Assembly (NCBI GenBank): GCA_049799955.1
Contig: JBARIW010000103.1
Span: 1 to 64,000 of the forward strand
From: JBGTFE01 sp049799955
Lineage (GTDB): Bacteria > Acidobacteriota > Blastocatellia > Pyrinomonadales > Pyrinomonadaceae
Direction: 5' to 3'
DNA length: 64,000 nucleotides
Shown: positions 26,112-34,901 of the stretch, piece after piece
Position numbering within the stretch: the stretch's first letter is position 1
Layout: each line of letters opens with the position of its first letter
The notes under the pieces: model-generated
Seen by the model: the letters and a program-made list of their open reading frames with translations, nothing else
The model's database searches: none
What the model was told of the DNA's origin: nothing
Position numbers and translations under genes: made by a program

Positions 26112-26882
26112 ATGAAAAACGAAGAACCAATTTATAGATTTATGGACGATGAAAACCAGTCTGCCGCTTCGAAAAGAAACAGCGCGCCGCAGCAAATGGA
26201 AGCGCTGATTTCGATGCGAAACATCTGGAAAACTTACCAGATGGGAACCGAAGAGCTTCACGCCCTGCGCGACGTTTCTTTCGATGTCAAAAAAGGAGAA
26301 TATCTCGCGATTATCGGTCCTTCGGGTTCTGGAAAATCGACCTTGATGAATTTAATCGGCTGTCTCGATTCGCCTTCGAGCGGAAGTTATATGATTAACG
26401 GGCATCTCGTCTCAGATATGACCGACGACGAGCTTGCCCGGATTCGCAACAAGGAAATCGGCTTCGTTTTTCAAACATTTAACCTTTTAGCCCGCGCGAC
26501 CGCGCTTCATAATGTCGAGCTTCCGCTGATTTACGCCGGAATCGGTTCAGCCGAAAGACACGAAAAAGCGCAAGCCGCGCTCGCATCGGTCGAGCTCGGC
26601 GACCGCGTAACGCATCGCCCGAACGAGCTTTCCGGCGGTCAGCGTCAACGCGTGGCGATTGCCCGCGCGCTTGTCAATCATCCTTCGATTCTGCTGGCGG
26701 ACGAGCCGACCGGCGCGTTGGACTCGAAAACGAGCGTCGAAATTATGCTTTTGTTTGAGCGCCTGCACGAAGAAGGAAATACGATTATCGTCGTTACACA
26801 CGAACACGAAGTCGCCGAACGGGCGCATCGGGTTATCACAATCCGCGACGGTAAAATCGAAAAAGATGAACGAATAAAATGA
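26112..26882 (+). CDS. ABC transporter ATP-binding protein (MacB/LolD type)
   Basis: 256 residues. The core is preceded by a 35-residue polar extension. Motifs: Walker A GPSGSGKST, Q-loop FVFQTFNLLARATA, signature LSGGQRQRVAIARAL, Walker B ILLADEPTGALDS, H-loop VVTHEHEVA. This class drives MacB/FtsX-type permeases that move substrates or mechanical force across the periplasm. The partner adaptor is upstream. The best candidate permeases in view are the two at 48564-51067, but that pairing is inference. The next gene starts 4 bp after its stop. Confidence 0.92.
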   Translation: MKNEEPIYRFMDDENQSAASKRNSAPQQMEALISMRNIWKTYQMGTEELHALRDVSFDVKKGEYLAIIGPSGSGKSTLMNLIGCLDSPSSGSYMINGHLVSDMTDDELARIRNKEIGFVFQTFNLLARATALHNVELPLIYAGIGSAERHEKAQAALASVELGDRVTHRPNELSGGQRQRVAIARALVNHPSILLADEPTGALDSKTSVEIMLLFERLHEEGNTIIVVTHEHEVAERAHRVITIRDGKIEKDERIK

Positions 26883-26886
26883 TAAA

Positions 26887-27588
26887 ATGATTGAAAATCT
26901 GCCCGGATACATTTCAATTTCATTTATTTTAACCACTTTTCTCACCATCGGTTTTCTTTTCTATGCCGTAAAACAAACGGTTTTCGATACGACTCCCGCC
27001 AAAATCGTTATTTCTCTCATCAGTTTTTGGATTTTCGTATCGGCAATTTTAGCGGTCGGCGGTTTTTATCAAAACACTTCCACAGTTCCGCCGCGTTTAT
27101 TTTTGTTCGCCGTTTTACCCGCATTATTGCTGATAATTTCCCTTTTTATTTTCGCCCGCAAAAGTTTTATCGAACCGCTTCCGCTCAAAATCCTGACGAT
27201 TCTGCACATCGTTCGCATCGCGGTCGAGCTTATTTTGCACCAGCTTTATGAAAATAAGCTGATTCCGCAGATTATGACTTTTGAAGGCTGGAATTTTGAT
27301 ATTTTATCGGGAATTACCGCGCCGATTATATTCTGGCTCGCCTTTCGCGGTGGTAAAACGAATCGAACGCTTTTGATTGTCTGGAACATTTTTGCGCTTC
27401 TTTTGCTGATAAATATCGTCACGATTGCGATTCTTTCGGTTGCTTCGCCGATTCAGAAATTTGCTTTTGACCAGCCGAACCGCGCCGTCCTTTATTTTCC
27501 ATTCATCTGGCTTGCCGCGATAATCGTTCCGATTGTTTTATTCAGCCATCTGGCGAGCTTGTGGAAACTGGTGATAAGTAATAGGTGA
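26887..27588 (+). CDS. Hypothetical seven-helix membrane protein
   Basis: 233 residues, almost entirely hydrophobic with about seven predicted membrane helices, a Phe/Ile-rich composition, and small polar loops (for example RGGKTNR). No enzyme motif seen. It follows the ABC ATPase by 4 bp and probably shares its transcript. The last codons and stop (VISNR) lie in the heptamer element at 27570-27650, so the C-terminus may have been reshaped by the repeat. I cannot assign a function. Confidence 0.75.
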   Translation: MIENLPGYISISFILTTFLTIGFLFYAVKQTVFDTTPAKIVISLISFWIFVSAILAVGGFYQNTSTVPPRLFLFAVLPALLLIISLFIFARKSFIEPLPLKILTILHIVRIAVELILHQLYENKLIPQIMTFEGWNFDILSGITAPIIFWLAFRGGKTNRTLLIVWNIFALLLLINIVTIAILSVASPIQKFAFDQPNRAVLYFPFIWLAAIIVPIVLFSHLASLWKLVISNR

Positions 27589-27650
27589 CAGGTGATAGGT
27601 AAAAACAGGTTTCTTTCTTATTACCTGTCACTTATCACCTATCACTTTTT
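27570..27650. repeat. Inverted repeat (word ggtgata/ggtgaca)
   Basis: Left units ggtgata, aggtgaca, ggtgata, ggt (about 27570-27600); right units acctgtc acttatc acctatc ac (27623-27645). Imperfect but long pairing. The left arm overlaps the last codons of the membrane protein gene. It sits between two co-directional plus-strand genes. Confidence 0.8.
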
Positions 27651-27667
27651 CCGTTATAGTAAAGATT

Positions 27668-27841
27668 ATGTCTAATTGGACGTGGCTCATCATTCTTGTA
27701 TTGGCTCTGACGGTTCTCGGACTGACCGCAATCGGTTTAGTAACGAAGCATTTTTACTGGGGTTCAAGAGGAACGCCGCCGCTGACCGGCGAGCAGAGAC
27801 GAATCTTAAATGAAGAGCGCGAGCGCGCCGCAAAGAAATAA
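27668..27841 (+). CDS. Small membrane protein, 57 residues
   Basis: An ATG at 27668 opens a frame of 57 codons plus TAA: a hydrophobic helix (WTWLIILVLALTVLGLTAIG, residues 4-23) followed by a polar, Arg/Glu-rich C-terminus ending RERAAKK. The arrangement fits a single-pass protein with a cytoplasmic basic tail. Base composition and codon use look like the neighbours. Its stop is 8 bp from the convergent receiver gene. Function unknown. Confidence 0.7.
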   Translation: MSNWTWLIILVLALTVLGLTAIGLVTKHFYWGSRGTPPLTGEQRRILNEERERAAKK

Positions 27842-27849
27842 AAAGTCTT

Positions 27850-28230
27850 TTATCGAGCGTTTTTGAGAAGTTTTCCAACCGTTTCAGTAAATCTCCCGAC
27901 ATCGTTTGGTTTGACGAGATATGCATTTGCGCCGGCTTCGAGCGCGGCTTTGCGGTCTTTATCAAACGCCATTGCGGAAAAAAATATCACAGGCGTTTCC
28001 GTGTCGGTTTCACGTATAAGCTCGCAGAGTTCGATACCGGAAATCCCAGGCAAACGATAATCGAGAATATAAAGGTCAAAGGCTTTTTCCGTAATCAAAT
28101 TAACGGCTTCGCTCGAACTGTTGACCGCCGTTACTTCAAAATCAATGTGCGCTGCTTTCAGCATATATGTGATTAATTCACACGAATCCTTATCATCGTC
28201 AACGCAAAGAATGTGTTTTTGAAAAGACAT
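27850..28230 (-). CDS. Stand-alone receiver-domain response regulator
   Basis: 126 residues forming a single CheY-like receiver domain: acidic pocket DDD (near residues 11-13), phospho-acceptor Asp in LYILDYRLPG (about 55), the Ser/Thr position in FFSAMA, and Lys in YLVKPNDV. No output domain, so it acts by protein contacts. No histidine kinase is next to it. It converges with the small membrane protein gene. It has a leader of more than 200 bp with a CCGG(G)CTTT/AAAGCCGG hairpin at about 28281-28302. Confidence 0.9.
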   Translation of the reverse strand: MSFQKHILCVDDDKDSCELITYMLKAAHIDFEVTAVNSSSEAVNLITEKAFDLYILDYRLPGISGIELCELIRETDTETPVIFFSAMAFDKDRKAALEAGANAYLVKPNDVGRFTETVGKLLKNAR

Positions 28231-28421
28231 ATATTCACTCCGGCGAAAAAATATAGAGACTTAGCAAATAACAGGATTAACCGGGCTTTTGGGCAAAGCC
28301 GGATAAGGGGTTCGTATTAACTGAAAATTGTTCGAGTGGAACTAGAAATATAATAATCTGATTTCTAAATTATGTAAAGCAAATAAGTTATACAATTTTT
28401 AATTTCACAGATTTATGCTGA

Positions 28422-28470
28422 AAATAATAAAAGGCTTTATTTTAAATTTAAAATAAAGCCTTTTATTATT
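28422..28470. terminator. Perfect A+T palindrome after pit
   Basis: aataataaaaggcttt / aaagccttttattatt arms with an attttaaatttaaaat centre, fully palindromic over about 49 bp. It lies 18 bp after the pit stop codon (minus strand) and ends in T-rich DNA on both strands, a good bidirectional intrinsic terminator. Confidence 0.75.
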
Positions 28471-28487
28471 TTACGGATTCGTCTAAC

Positions 28488-29528
28488 TTACCGAACAATT
28501 TTATCTATTACACTAATAATGTAGAAAGTTACAGCCGCAATAATCGCCGCCGCCGGAATAGTCAAAATCCATGCCCAGACGATTCTGCCCGCAACGCCCC
28601 ATTTTACGGCGGAAAGACGTTTGGTCGAGCCGACGCCGACGATTGCGCCGGTAATTGTGTGCGTAGTCGAAACCGGAATGCCGAAATATGTGGCGACGGC
28701 GAGCGTAATCGCGCCGCCGGTTTCGGCGCAGAAACCGCCGACAGGCTGAAGCTTTGTAATTTTCGAACCCATTGTTTTGACGATACGCCAACCGCCTGTC
28801 AGAGTTCCCAAACCGATTGCCGCGTGCGCCGAAAGAACAACCCAGAGCGGAATTTCCGGCAATTTACCGCCCGCGCCCGCGCCTAAGAATCCGCCGGCGA
28901 CCAGAACCGCAGTGATGATTCCCATCGTTTTCTGCGCGTCGTTGCCGCCGTGTCCGAGCGAATACGCAGCGGCAGAAAAAAGCTGTCCGACGCGAAAGCC
29001 TTTATCAATTTTTGAAACCGCAGTTCGCCGGAAAATCCAGAAAACCGCGAGCATCAGCAAAAATCCGAGTGTCATTCCCATCAGCGGCGCGCCGATAATA
29101 AAAGCGAGTGTTAAATACCAGCCCGAAGGAATAATCGTACTAAATCCGCCTGCCGCGACTGCCGCGCCGGCATAACCGCCGATAAGCGCGTGCGAGCTTG
29201 AAGTCGGAAGTCCGAGATACCAGGTGATTAAATTCCAGGTAATTACGCCGATTAACCCTGATAGGAGAACGTAAAGCTTGATTAAATCCGAAGCAATCGG
29301 CTTGAGGTCAACCATTCCGCCGCCAATCATTTTGGCGACCGCCGTTCCGAAGACGGCAAAGGCGATGAAATTAAAAAAAGCCGCCCACGCAACCGCTACG
29401 CCCGGCGATAAAACCCGCGTCGAAACGACTGTCGCAATCGAGTTCGCAGCGTCGTGCATACCGTTTGTGTAGTCAAACACAAGCGCGATGACGATGATAA
29501 ATACAACCAGCGCAGTTGCTACTTCCAT
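28488..29528 (-). CDS. pit: Low-affinity inorganic phosphate transporter (PiT family)
   Basis: 346-residue inner-membrane transporter with about ten hydrophobic helices. PiT signatures: DYTNGMHDAANSIATVVSTR near the N-terminus and the second half repeat GHGGNDAQKTMGIITAVL, then PVSTTHTITGAIVGVG. Moves phosphate (often as a metal-phosphate complex) with protons or sodium. It is 4 bp downstream of the DUF47/PhoU-like gene, the usual pairing. Confidence 0.95.
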   Translation of the reverse strand: MEVATALVVFIIVIALVFDYTNGMHDAANSIATVVSTRVLSPGVAVAWAAFFNFIAFAVFGTAVAKMIGGGMVDLKPIASDLIKLYVLLSGLIGVITWNLITWYLGLPTSSSHALIGGYAGAAVAAGGFSTIIPSGWYLTLAFIIGAPLMGMTLGFLLMLAVFWIFRRTAVSKIDKGFRVGQLFSAAAYSLGHGGNDAQKTMGIITAVLVAGGFLGAGAGGKLPEIPLWVVLSAHAAIGLGTLTGGWRIVKTMGSKITKLQPVGGFCAETGGAITLAVATYFGIPVSTTHTITGAIVGVGSTKRLSAVKWGVAGRIVWAWILTIPAAAIIAAVTFYIISVIDKIVR

Positions 29529-29532
29529 AATT

Positions 29533-30153
29533 TTAATTGTGTTTCAGGATGATGCCTTCGATGATATTGGCGACACTTTCGCAGCGGTCGGTCGCGTTTT
29601 CCAGAATTTCGTAAAGCTCTTTGAGCTTGATTATCTGCATCGGGTCGGGTGAATTGTGGAAAAGGTCGCCGATTGCGCGAAAATAAACATCGTCGGCTTC
29701 GTTTTCCAGCCGGTGAATCTCGACGATGTGCTGGTTCATATCGTTTGGTTTTTGCAGCATTGAAACCGCGGAATTTACTTCCATCGACAATGTCTGAATA
29801 ACTTTGGCAAGATGTTTGGCGTGGTCGCTGATTGTCTGTATATCGTACATCAAAATCGCCCGCGCGCCCGCGTCGATGTAATCGCAAACGTCGTCGAGCG
29901 CAACCGCGAGCGTGAAAATATCTTCGCGGTCGAACGGCGTGATAAAGGTTTTGCTCAATTTTGTCGAAACGCTGTGCATCAGCTCATCGCAGCCGTGTTC
30001 GGCGTCCTTGATGCGTTTTGCAAATGTTTCGAAATTTTCACGGTCGCCGTGAAGCATATCGACAAGCAGATTTGCCGCTTCCTGAATTTTCCCGGTCATT
30101 TGCGCGAAAAAGACAAAATATTCATCTTCTCGCGGCAGTAAACTAAAAGCCAT
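29533..30153 (-). CDS. DUF47 (PhoU-like) phosphate transport regulator
   Basis: 206-residue all-helical protein of the TIGR00153/DUF47 group, distantly related to PhoU. Acidic metal-binding motifs are visible: KDAEHGCDELMH and ALDDVCDYIDAGARAI in the first half, and LENEADDVYFRAI with ATDRCESVANIIE in the second. These proteins usually gate or regulate the Pit transporter encoded beside them. First gene of a two-gene operon with pit. Confidence 0.93.
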   Translation of the reverse strand: MAFSLLPREDEYFVFFAQMTGKIQEAANLLVDMLHGDRENFETFAKRIKDAEHGCDELMHSVSTKLSKTFITPFDREDIFTLAVALDDVCDYIDAGARAILMYDIQTISDHAKHLAKVIQTLSMEVNSAVSMLQKPNDMNQHIVEIHRLENEADDVYFRAIGDLFHNSPDPMQIIKLKELYEILENATDRCESVANIIEGIILKHN

Positions 30154-30537
30154 AGAATCTCCGTTAAGTTATTTTGAATTTTAGAGTTCAAATATATCCA
30201 AAGAAAACAGTCTTGTCTATCGGGTAGATTTTTTTTAATTTCAGATAAAACAAAGCTGAAAATTCTTTGAACAAAAAGCCGATTTTTGTTATTAAAACGC
30301 TATAAATATTTCTCCTGTCAGCTCAAATTATACAGATAAATGCGAATCGGAAAATCATTCGGAGCAAAGATTTAACATTTTAGTAACATCTTTGCTTTTG
30401 AGAACGGTAAAGATTTGCGGCGAACTTAATTAATTCTATTTCTCATCTTAACCTCGCATTTCAGTTCTTTTAATTGCTTAAAAGGCAGTTTTTACATAGA
30501 CTTAAACAATATTCGGGAAACGAACACGGAGGAATCG
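30154..30537. other. 384-bp divergent intergenic region with one hairpin
   Basis: No ORF. At 30362-30400 agcaaagat pairs with atctttgct around a 17-nt loop with a T-rich 3' flank, a terminator- or attenuator-like hairpin upstream of the M48 gene. The M48 start is preceded by acggaggaa. I see no known riboswitch and no clear Pho box before the phosphate genes. Confidence 0.5.
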
Positions 30538-31950
30538 ATGAGAAAATTCAACTTAGGCAAAAACTTTGCGGCTGTAACGCTTGTCTGGGCGATGTTAGTG
30601 ATGCCTTTGGCGACTTTCGGGCAGACAAATATTAAAGCGCCGAAGAACAAATACAAGGTTCAGGACGATGTGAAGCTCGGGCGTCAAGCCTCGGCTGAAG
30701 TCGAAAAACAATTTCCGATTCTAAACGATGCGGAATCGACCCGGTATGTAGAAAGCGTCGGGCGCAGGCTCGCCGCGGCAATTCCTTCTGAGTTTCAGCA
30801 CCCGGAATTTCAATACACTTTCCAAATCGTCAACGCGCGTGATATTAACGCGTTTGCGCTGCCGGGCGGACCGATGTTCGTCAATCGCGGAATGATTGAA
30901 GCGGCAAATAACGAAGGCGAAATGGCTGGCGTAATGGCGCACGAAATCAGCCACGTCGCGCTTCGCCACGGAACGGCTCAGGCAACGCAGCAAAGCAATC
31001 CGCTCAATCAGATTCTCGGTATCGGCGCAATTTTAGGCGGCGCGATTCTGGGCGGGCAAACCGGCGCGGCTATCGGTCAAACTATCTACAGCGGTTTACT
31101 CGTTTATCCATACAGCCGCGAATACGAAACACAGGCTGACACGCTCGGCGCGCAGATTATGGCAAATGCGGGTTACGACCCGATTGACCTTGCAAATATG
31201 TTCAAAACGATTGAAAAGGAAAGCGGCGGCAGCGGCGGACCTGATTGGCTGAGTACTCATCCGAGTCCGGCAAATCGATACGAAAATATCAATCGTGAGA
31301 GACAATTACTGCGTATTTCGTCAAATCCGATAAAAAGCACGGCAGGATTTGAAAGAACTCAGGCAAAGCTTCGAAAGCTGCCGAAAGCGCGAACAATGAA
31401 GGAAATCGAAGAAGGCGCAAAAAGCGGAAATTCAACCGGACAATCGCCGACTGCGGGCGGAAATTACGAATCGAGCGTCGCTATTCCATCAACTCGAACC
31501 AGAGCTTATTCAAGCGGAAACTGGGTTAGTCTGAATATTCCGGGTAACTGGGAAGAATTTCCGAATGAATCCGAAGTCTGGTTCGCACCGCGCGGCGCAT
31601 ACGGCAAAGACGGCATCACGCACGGCTCGCTTATCGGCATTTATCGCGGTCAAAGCAACAATCTCTCTCAAGCCTCGGATGATTACGTGAACGGAATTTT
31701 GCAGGGCAACAGCTATCTGCGAAAACGAAGCAATTATTCGCAAACCACAATAAACAACAGGCAGGCTTACGCAATCGTCCTCGGAGGTCGCTCGCCTCTG
31801 ACCGGACGAAACGAAATTGTTACGATTTATACGACAATGCTCAAAAACGGCGATTTGTTTTATCTCGTAACCGTCTCGCCGGAAAATGAAGCGTCGAGCT
31901 ATCGAAATGCTTTCAGCAATATGATTCGCTCGATTCGTTTGAACGATTAA
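30538..31950 (+). CDS. M48-family periplasmic metalloprotease (BepA-like)
   Basis: 470 residues with an N-terminal signal peptide (about 1-29). The zinc site is H135-E-I-S-H139 in VMAHEISHVALRHG, with the third ligand probably E197 in REYETQAD. A Gly-rich segment (about 161-180) lies between. The C-terminal 170 residues lack TPR motifs and form an unassigned beta-rich domain (ARGAYGKDG ... YFLVTVSPENE-like end). Likely role is quality control of outer-membrane proteins, as for BepA and LoiP. Strong Shine-Dalgarno (ggagg) before ATG 30538. Confidence 0.9.
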   Translation: MRKFNLGKNFAAVTLVWAMLVMPLATFGQTNIKAPKNKYKVQDDVKLGRQASAEVEKQFPILNDAESTRYVESVGRRLAAAIPSEFQHPEFQYTFQIVNARDINAFALPGGPMFVNRGMIEAANNEGEMAGVMAHEISHVALRHGTAQATQQSNPLNQILGIGAILGGAILGGQTGAAIGQTIYSGLLVYPYSREYETQADTLGAQIMANAGYDPIDLANMFKTIEKESGGSGGPDWLSTHPSPANRYENINRERQLLRISSNPIKSTAGFERTQAKLRKLPKARTMKEIEEGAKSGNSTGQSPTAGGNYESSVAIPSTRTRAYSSGNWVSLNIPGNWEEFPNESEVWFAPRGAYGKDGITHGSLIGIYRGQSNNLSQASDDYVNGILQGNSYLRKRSNYSQTTINNRQAYAIVLGGRSPLTGRNEIVTIYTTMLKNGDLFYLVTVSPENEASSYRNAFSNMIRSIRLND

Positions 31951-31958
31951 AAGATTTT

Positions 31959-32031
31959 AGCCACGAACAAACACGAAATCTCACGAAATAATTTAATTCT
32001 TTTTCGTGAGATTTCGTGTTTGTTCGTGGCT
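31959..32031. repeat. Inverted repeat with 30-bp perfect arms (agccacgaacaaacac)
   Basis: Arms 31959-31988 and 32002-32031 are exact reverse complements with a 13-nt loop. It lies between the convergent M48 and trmB genes; the trmB TAG stop (32030-32032) overlaps the outer end of the right arm. The first 16 bases recur in the element at 56577. It would make a very stable bidirectional terminator or mRNA-end hairpin. Confidence 0.9.
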
Positions 32032-32653
32032 ATTTCTTTTCAAATATCCTTCGATAAATCGGTAAATCTTTTTCTTCAACCGCCAATTCCCTCTCGGTTT
32101 TCACCGGAAAAGGATTTTCGTTAATTTCCTTTTCGCGCAAATCGCCGTTTTGCCTGAATAATTCAAACATTTCTTTTGCAAGAAATTCTATATCGGTCTG
32201 CACTAAGATTTTTCCCGCAGTCGCCAGATGCGATACGACAGTTGAAACCAAATCCTCATTCACCATCCGGCGTTTAGCGTGTTTTTTCTTAAACCACGGG
32301 TCAGGAAACTGGATTGTTACGGTTTGCAGAAGATTTGCGGGAAGCTTTTCGAGAAGCTTGTCGAGCGCAATCATCGCGTTGCAAAACTCGTAATGCAGAT
32401 TGGTTAGATTTTTCTCCGACGCGAGCCTGTTTGCTTCTTCAACAAGTGGTTCGCGGATTTCGACGCCGAGAAAGTTTTGCTTCGGCTGAATCTCCGCCAT
32501 TTTCAGCAAAAACCGTCCTCGCGCCGAGCCGATGTCAACGTGCAGCGGCAAATCGGGATGAATGAAAATCTTTTCAATTTCAAGCGGTTTCGGCGTAAAT
32601 CGATAATAAGGCGCAAGCGGATTGACGTGCTGGTGAACTCTGACTCTTGGCAT
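32030..32653 (-). CDS. trmB: tRNA (guanine-N7-)-methyltransferase
   Basis: 207 residues. SAM-dependent enzyme making m7G46 in tRNA variable loops. Visible: DIGSARGRFLLKMAE (SAM motif I), EIREPLVEEANRLA, and the TrmB signature FPDPWFKKKHAKRRMVN. Starts MPRVRVHQHVNPL at 32653, a conserved beginning in the family. Its stop is made by the edge of the 30-bp hairpin. It is 13 bp downstream of the rhomboid gene. Confidence 0.95.
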   Translation of the reverse strand: MPRVRVHQHVNPLAPYYRFTPKPLEIEKIFIHPDLPLHVDIGSARGRFLLKMAEIQPKQNFLGVEIREPLVEEANRLASEKNLTNLHYEFCNAMIALDKLLEKLPANLLQTVTIQFPDPWFKKKHAKRRMVNEDLVSTVVSHLATAGKILVQTDIEFLAKEMFELFRQNGDLREKEINENPFPVKTERELAVEEKDLPIYRRIFEKK

Positions 32654-32666
32654 TTTAATTGTTAAA

Positions 32667-33428
32667 TCAGATGATTTTCGATAAAACCAGAACGCTGAAG
32701 ATTGAAATAAGGATTGTTATGCCGAGCGCAATCAAGCCGGCTGATTTGATTTTCGGGCTGATATTTCGCGGGTCTTTGTAAACATCGCCGGAAATTTGTA
32801 TAAAACCGTAAATCGCGCCGGTTAGAAGTCCGCCGAGATGTCCGAAATTATCGATTTTTTGATAAAGAACAATACCGTAAAGCGCGAGAAATCCGATGTT
32901 GAAAAGCATATTCTTTAAAAAATCATTTGAAAGAATCGCTCTTCGCTTGTAACCGTAAACCGCCAGATAACCAAGAAATCCCGTTACGCCGCCGGATGCG
33001 CCGACGGAAATTCCGTCCGGTAAAAAAATCAAGCTGAGTATATTTCCGCCGATTGCGGCAAGCGGAAAAATATTCGCAAGGTGCGCGCGATTTGAAAGCG
33101 TTTCGACTAACTTTCCCAAAACATAAATCGCGTAGCAATTAAAAAACAAGTGCATCAAACCGCTGTGAAGCGTAAATCCGGTAAAAATTCGCCAGTATTG
33201 CCCGCTGATAAAAGCCGGCTTATCGAATCCGGCAAGAAAAATCGAATTATCGCCGCCCGCAATAAAATTGCTGTTTCCGTCCGCTTTAATCTGAAAACAG
33301 TAAACCAAAACGAGGCATCCGATTATTATTGCCGAATAAAGAGGAAACGCGGGCATCGCCTGCTGAACAGTTTCCATCTGCTCAGCCTGCGTTTCCGTTT
33401 GCGATGCATCTACATTTCTTAAAGACAT
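32667..33428 (-). CDS. Rhomboid-family intramembrane serine protease
   Basis: 253 residues with about six to seven membrane helices. The catalytic dyad is visible: Ser145 in VGASGGVTG and His197 in FGHLGGLLTG. The L1-loop R-x-F motif (WRIFTGFTLHSG, about 79-90) and H(x)n Asn region HLFFNCYAIY fit the family. Cleaves membrane proteins within the bilayer; substrate unknown. A polar 30-residue N-terminus precedes the first helix. It is separated from the fabG gene by a heptamer hairpin. Confidence 0.92.
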   Translation of the reverse strand: MSLRNVDASQTETQAEQMETVQQAMPAFPLYSAIIIGCLVLVYCFQIKADGNSNFIAGGDNSIFLAGFDKPAFISGQYWRIFTGFTLHSGLMHLFFNCYAIYVLGKLVETLSNRAHLANIFPLAAIGGNILSLIFLPDGISVGASGGVTGFLGYLAVYGYKRRAILSNDFLKNMLFNIGFLALYGIVLYQKIDNFGHLGGLLTGAIYGFIQISGDVYKDPRNISPKIKSAGLIALGITILISIFSVLVLSKII

Positions 33429-33434
33429 AAAGTT

Positions 33435-33512
<78 letters not shown>

Positions 33513-33515
33513 TTT

Positions 33516-34271
33516 TTACATTGCCAGCCCGCCGTCGGCTTGAATAACCTGTCCGGTGATGTAGCGCGCCGAACCGGACAGCATAAAACACGCGATTTCA
33601 GCGACTTCCTGCACATTTCCCAAACGCTTTGCGGGAATGTTTTGCAGAATTTTCTCTTTAAATTCCTGATTCATCCCTGACGCCATTTCGGTTTCAATCA
33701 AACCTAAAGCGAGCGCGTTGACCGTAATGCTTCTGCTCGCTACTTCTTTCGCCAGAGCTTTTGTCAAGCCAATCATTCCGGCTTTAGATGCTGAATAATT
33801 TGTCTGTCCGAGCATTCCGACGACGCCGCTGATTGATGAAATATTCAAAATCGAGCCGCCGTCATCGTTTTTCATCATCGGACGCAGAACGGCTTTCGAA
33901 AAATTCCACGCGCCTTTCAGATTCGTGTCGATAACGCTGTCCCAATCTTCTTCTTTCATCCGAAGCATCAGTTGGTCGCGGGCAATTCCTGCGTTGTTGA
34001 TTAAAAAGTCAATCGTGCCAAACTCGCCGGTCGCCTGTTTGACAAAATCAGCCGACGCTTCCATATTCGCCACATCACACTGCGCGGCAAACGCCTTCAC
34101 GCCCAAACCTTCAATCTCCGCCTTTAAATTTTCGGCTTCGCCCGCGCTTTTCGCATAATTAAACGCCACGTTCGCGCCGCGCTTAGCCAATTCCAAAGCA
34201 ATCGCCTTCCCGATTCCGCGCGTTGCGCCCGTAACGATTGCCGATTTTCCTTCAAATTGTTTTTCGCTCAA
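33516..34271 (-). CDS. fabG: 3-oxoacyl-[acyl-carrier-protein] reductase
   Basis: 251 residues, NADPH-dependent reductase of type II fatty-acid synthesis. Motifs: TGATRGIGKAIA (cofactor), NNAGIARDQLMLRMKEEDW (FabG-type NNAG segment), ISSISGVVGMLGQTNYSASKAG (Ser, Tyr-x3-Lys) and C-terminal YITGQVIQADGGLAM. The last motif and overall identity to FabG are stronger than to generic SDRs. No other fab genes are adjacent. Follows the Uma2 gene by 4 bp. Confidence 0.9.
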   Translation of the reverse strand: MSEKQFEGKSAIVTGATRGIGKAIALELAKRGANVAFNYAKSAGEAENLKAEIEGLGVKAFAAQCDVANMEASADFVKQATGEFGTIDFLINNAGIARDQLMLRMKEEDWDSVIDTNLKGAWNFSKAVLRPMMKNDDGGSILNISSISGVVGMLGQTNYSASKAGMIGLTKALAKEVASRSITVNALALGLIETEMASGMNQEFKEKILQNIPAKRLGNVQEVAEIACFMLSGSARYITGQVIQADGGLAM

Positions 34272-34275
34272 AATA

Positions 34276-34872
34276 TTAGATAACCTCTTTCGGATATTTT
34301 TGTTGAATTTTATGATAAATATCTCGTAACGTAAATTTACAATCGATTGAAGTTAATTTAACAACATCGTCTGAATTGCGAAACTCGAAATATGTCCAGA
34401 TGTTCGTGTCTTTCCGCACGAATTGTTCGACTCTAAAAGGCTCCTGCGTTATCAAAACATATTCGCAAAAACTTTCGATTGTTTGATAATACTCGAACTT
34501 TTCGCCTCTGTCGTATGCTTCGGTAGATTTGGAAAGCACTTCGACAATTAGCATTGGGTTAAGAAGCGTATCTTCCATTTCGTCTTGAAAAATTTCTTCG
34601 CCGCAAACAGCGACAATGTCGGGATAAGTGTATTTTTCGTTCGAAGTGATTTTGACACGCATATCGTTTCCATAGATATTGCAATCCCGTTCGAGAAGCT
34701 GATTATCAAGAAGGCGAACGATATTTGTCGAAATCCGATTGTGCCGCCTGTTTGCCCCAGCCATCTCGAAAACTTTGCCGTCAGTATATTCATGCCGAAT
34801 TTCAGAATCTCGTTCAAGCTGTAAATATTCTTCAGGCGTGCAAAATTCAGGCTTTTTTTGTGCTAATCCCAT
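34276..34872 (-). CDS. Uma2-family (DUF820) putative endonuclease
   Basis: 198 residues. Starts with the family's CTPEEYLQLERDSEIRHEY segment; the nuclease-like core has YPDIVAVCGEE and PMLIVEVLSKSTEAYDRGEK, matching the PD-(D/E)xK pattern (Asp, then Glu and Lys). The biochemical role of Uma2 proteins is not established, though they are common and multi-copy in cyanobacteria and environmental bacteria. It lies between rph and fabG with short gaps and could be a hitchhiking gene. Confidence 0.88.
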   Translation of the reverse strand: MGLAQKKPEFCTPEEYLQLERDSEIRHEYTDGKVFEMAGANRRHNRISTNIVRLLDNQLLERDCNIYGNDMRVKITSNEKYTYPDIVAVCGEEIFQDEMEDTLLNPMLIVEVLSKSTEAYDRGEKFEYYQTIESFCEYVLITQEPFRVEQFVRKDTNIWTYFEFRNSDDVVKLTSIDCKFTLRDIYHKIQQKYPKEVI

Positions 34873-34901
34873 AGCCTTAATTTATCACAGATTTTAAGTA
34901 T

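Noticed and set aside
28281..28302. Possible riboswitch in the leader of the receiver gene (CCGG/CTTT hairpin)
   Set aside because: A simple hairpin without the conserved loops of any riboswitch class I can recall; kept only as a note in the gene entry.
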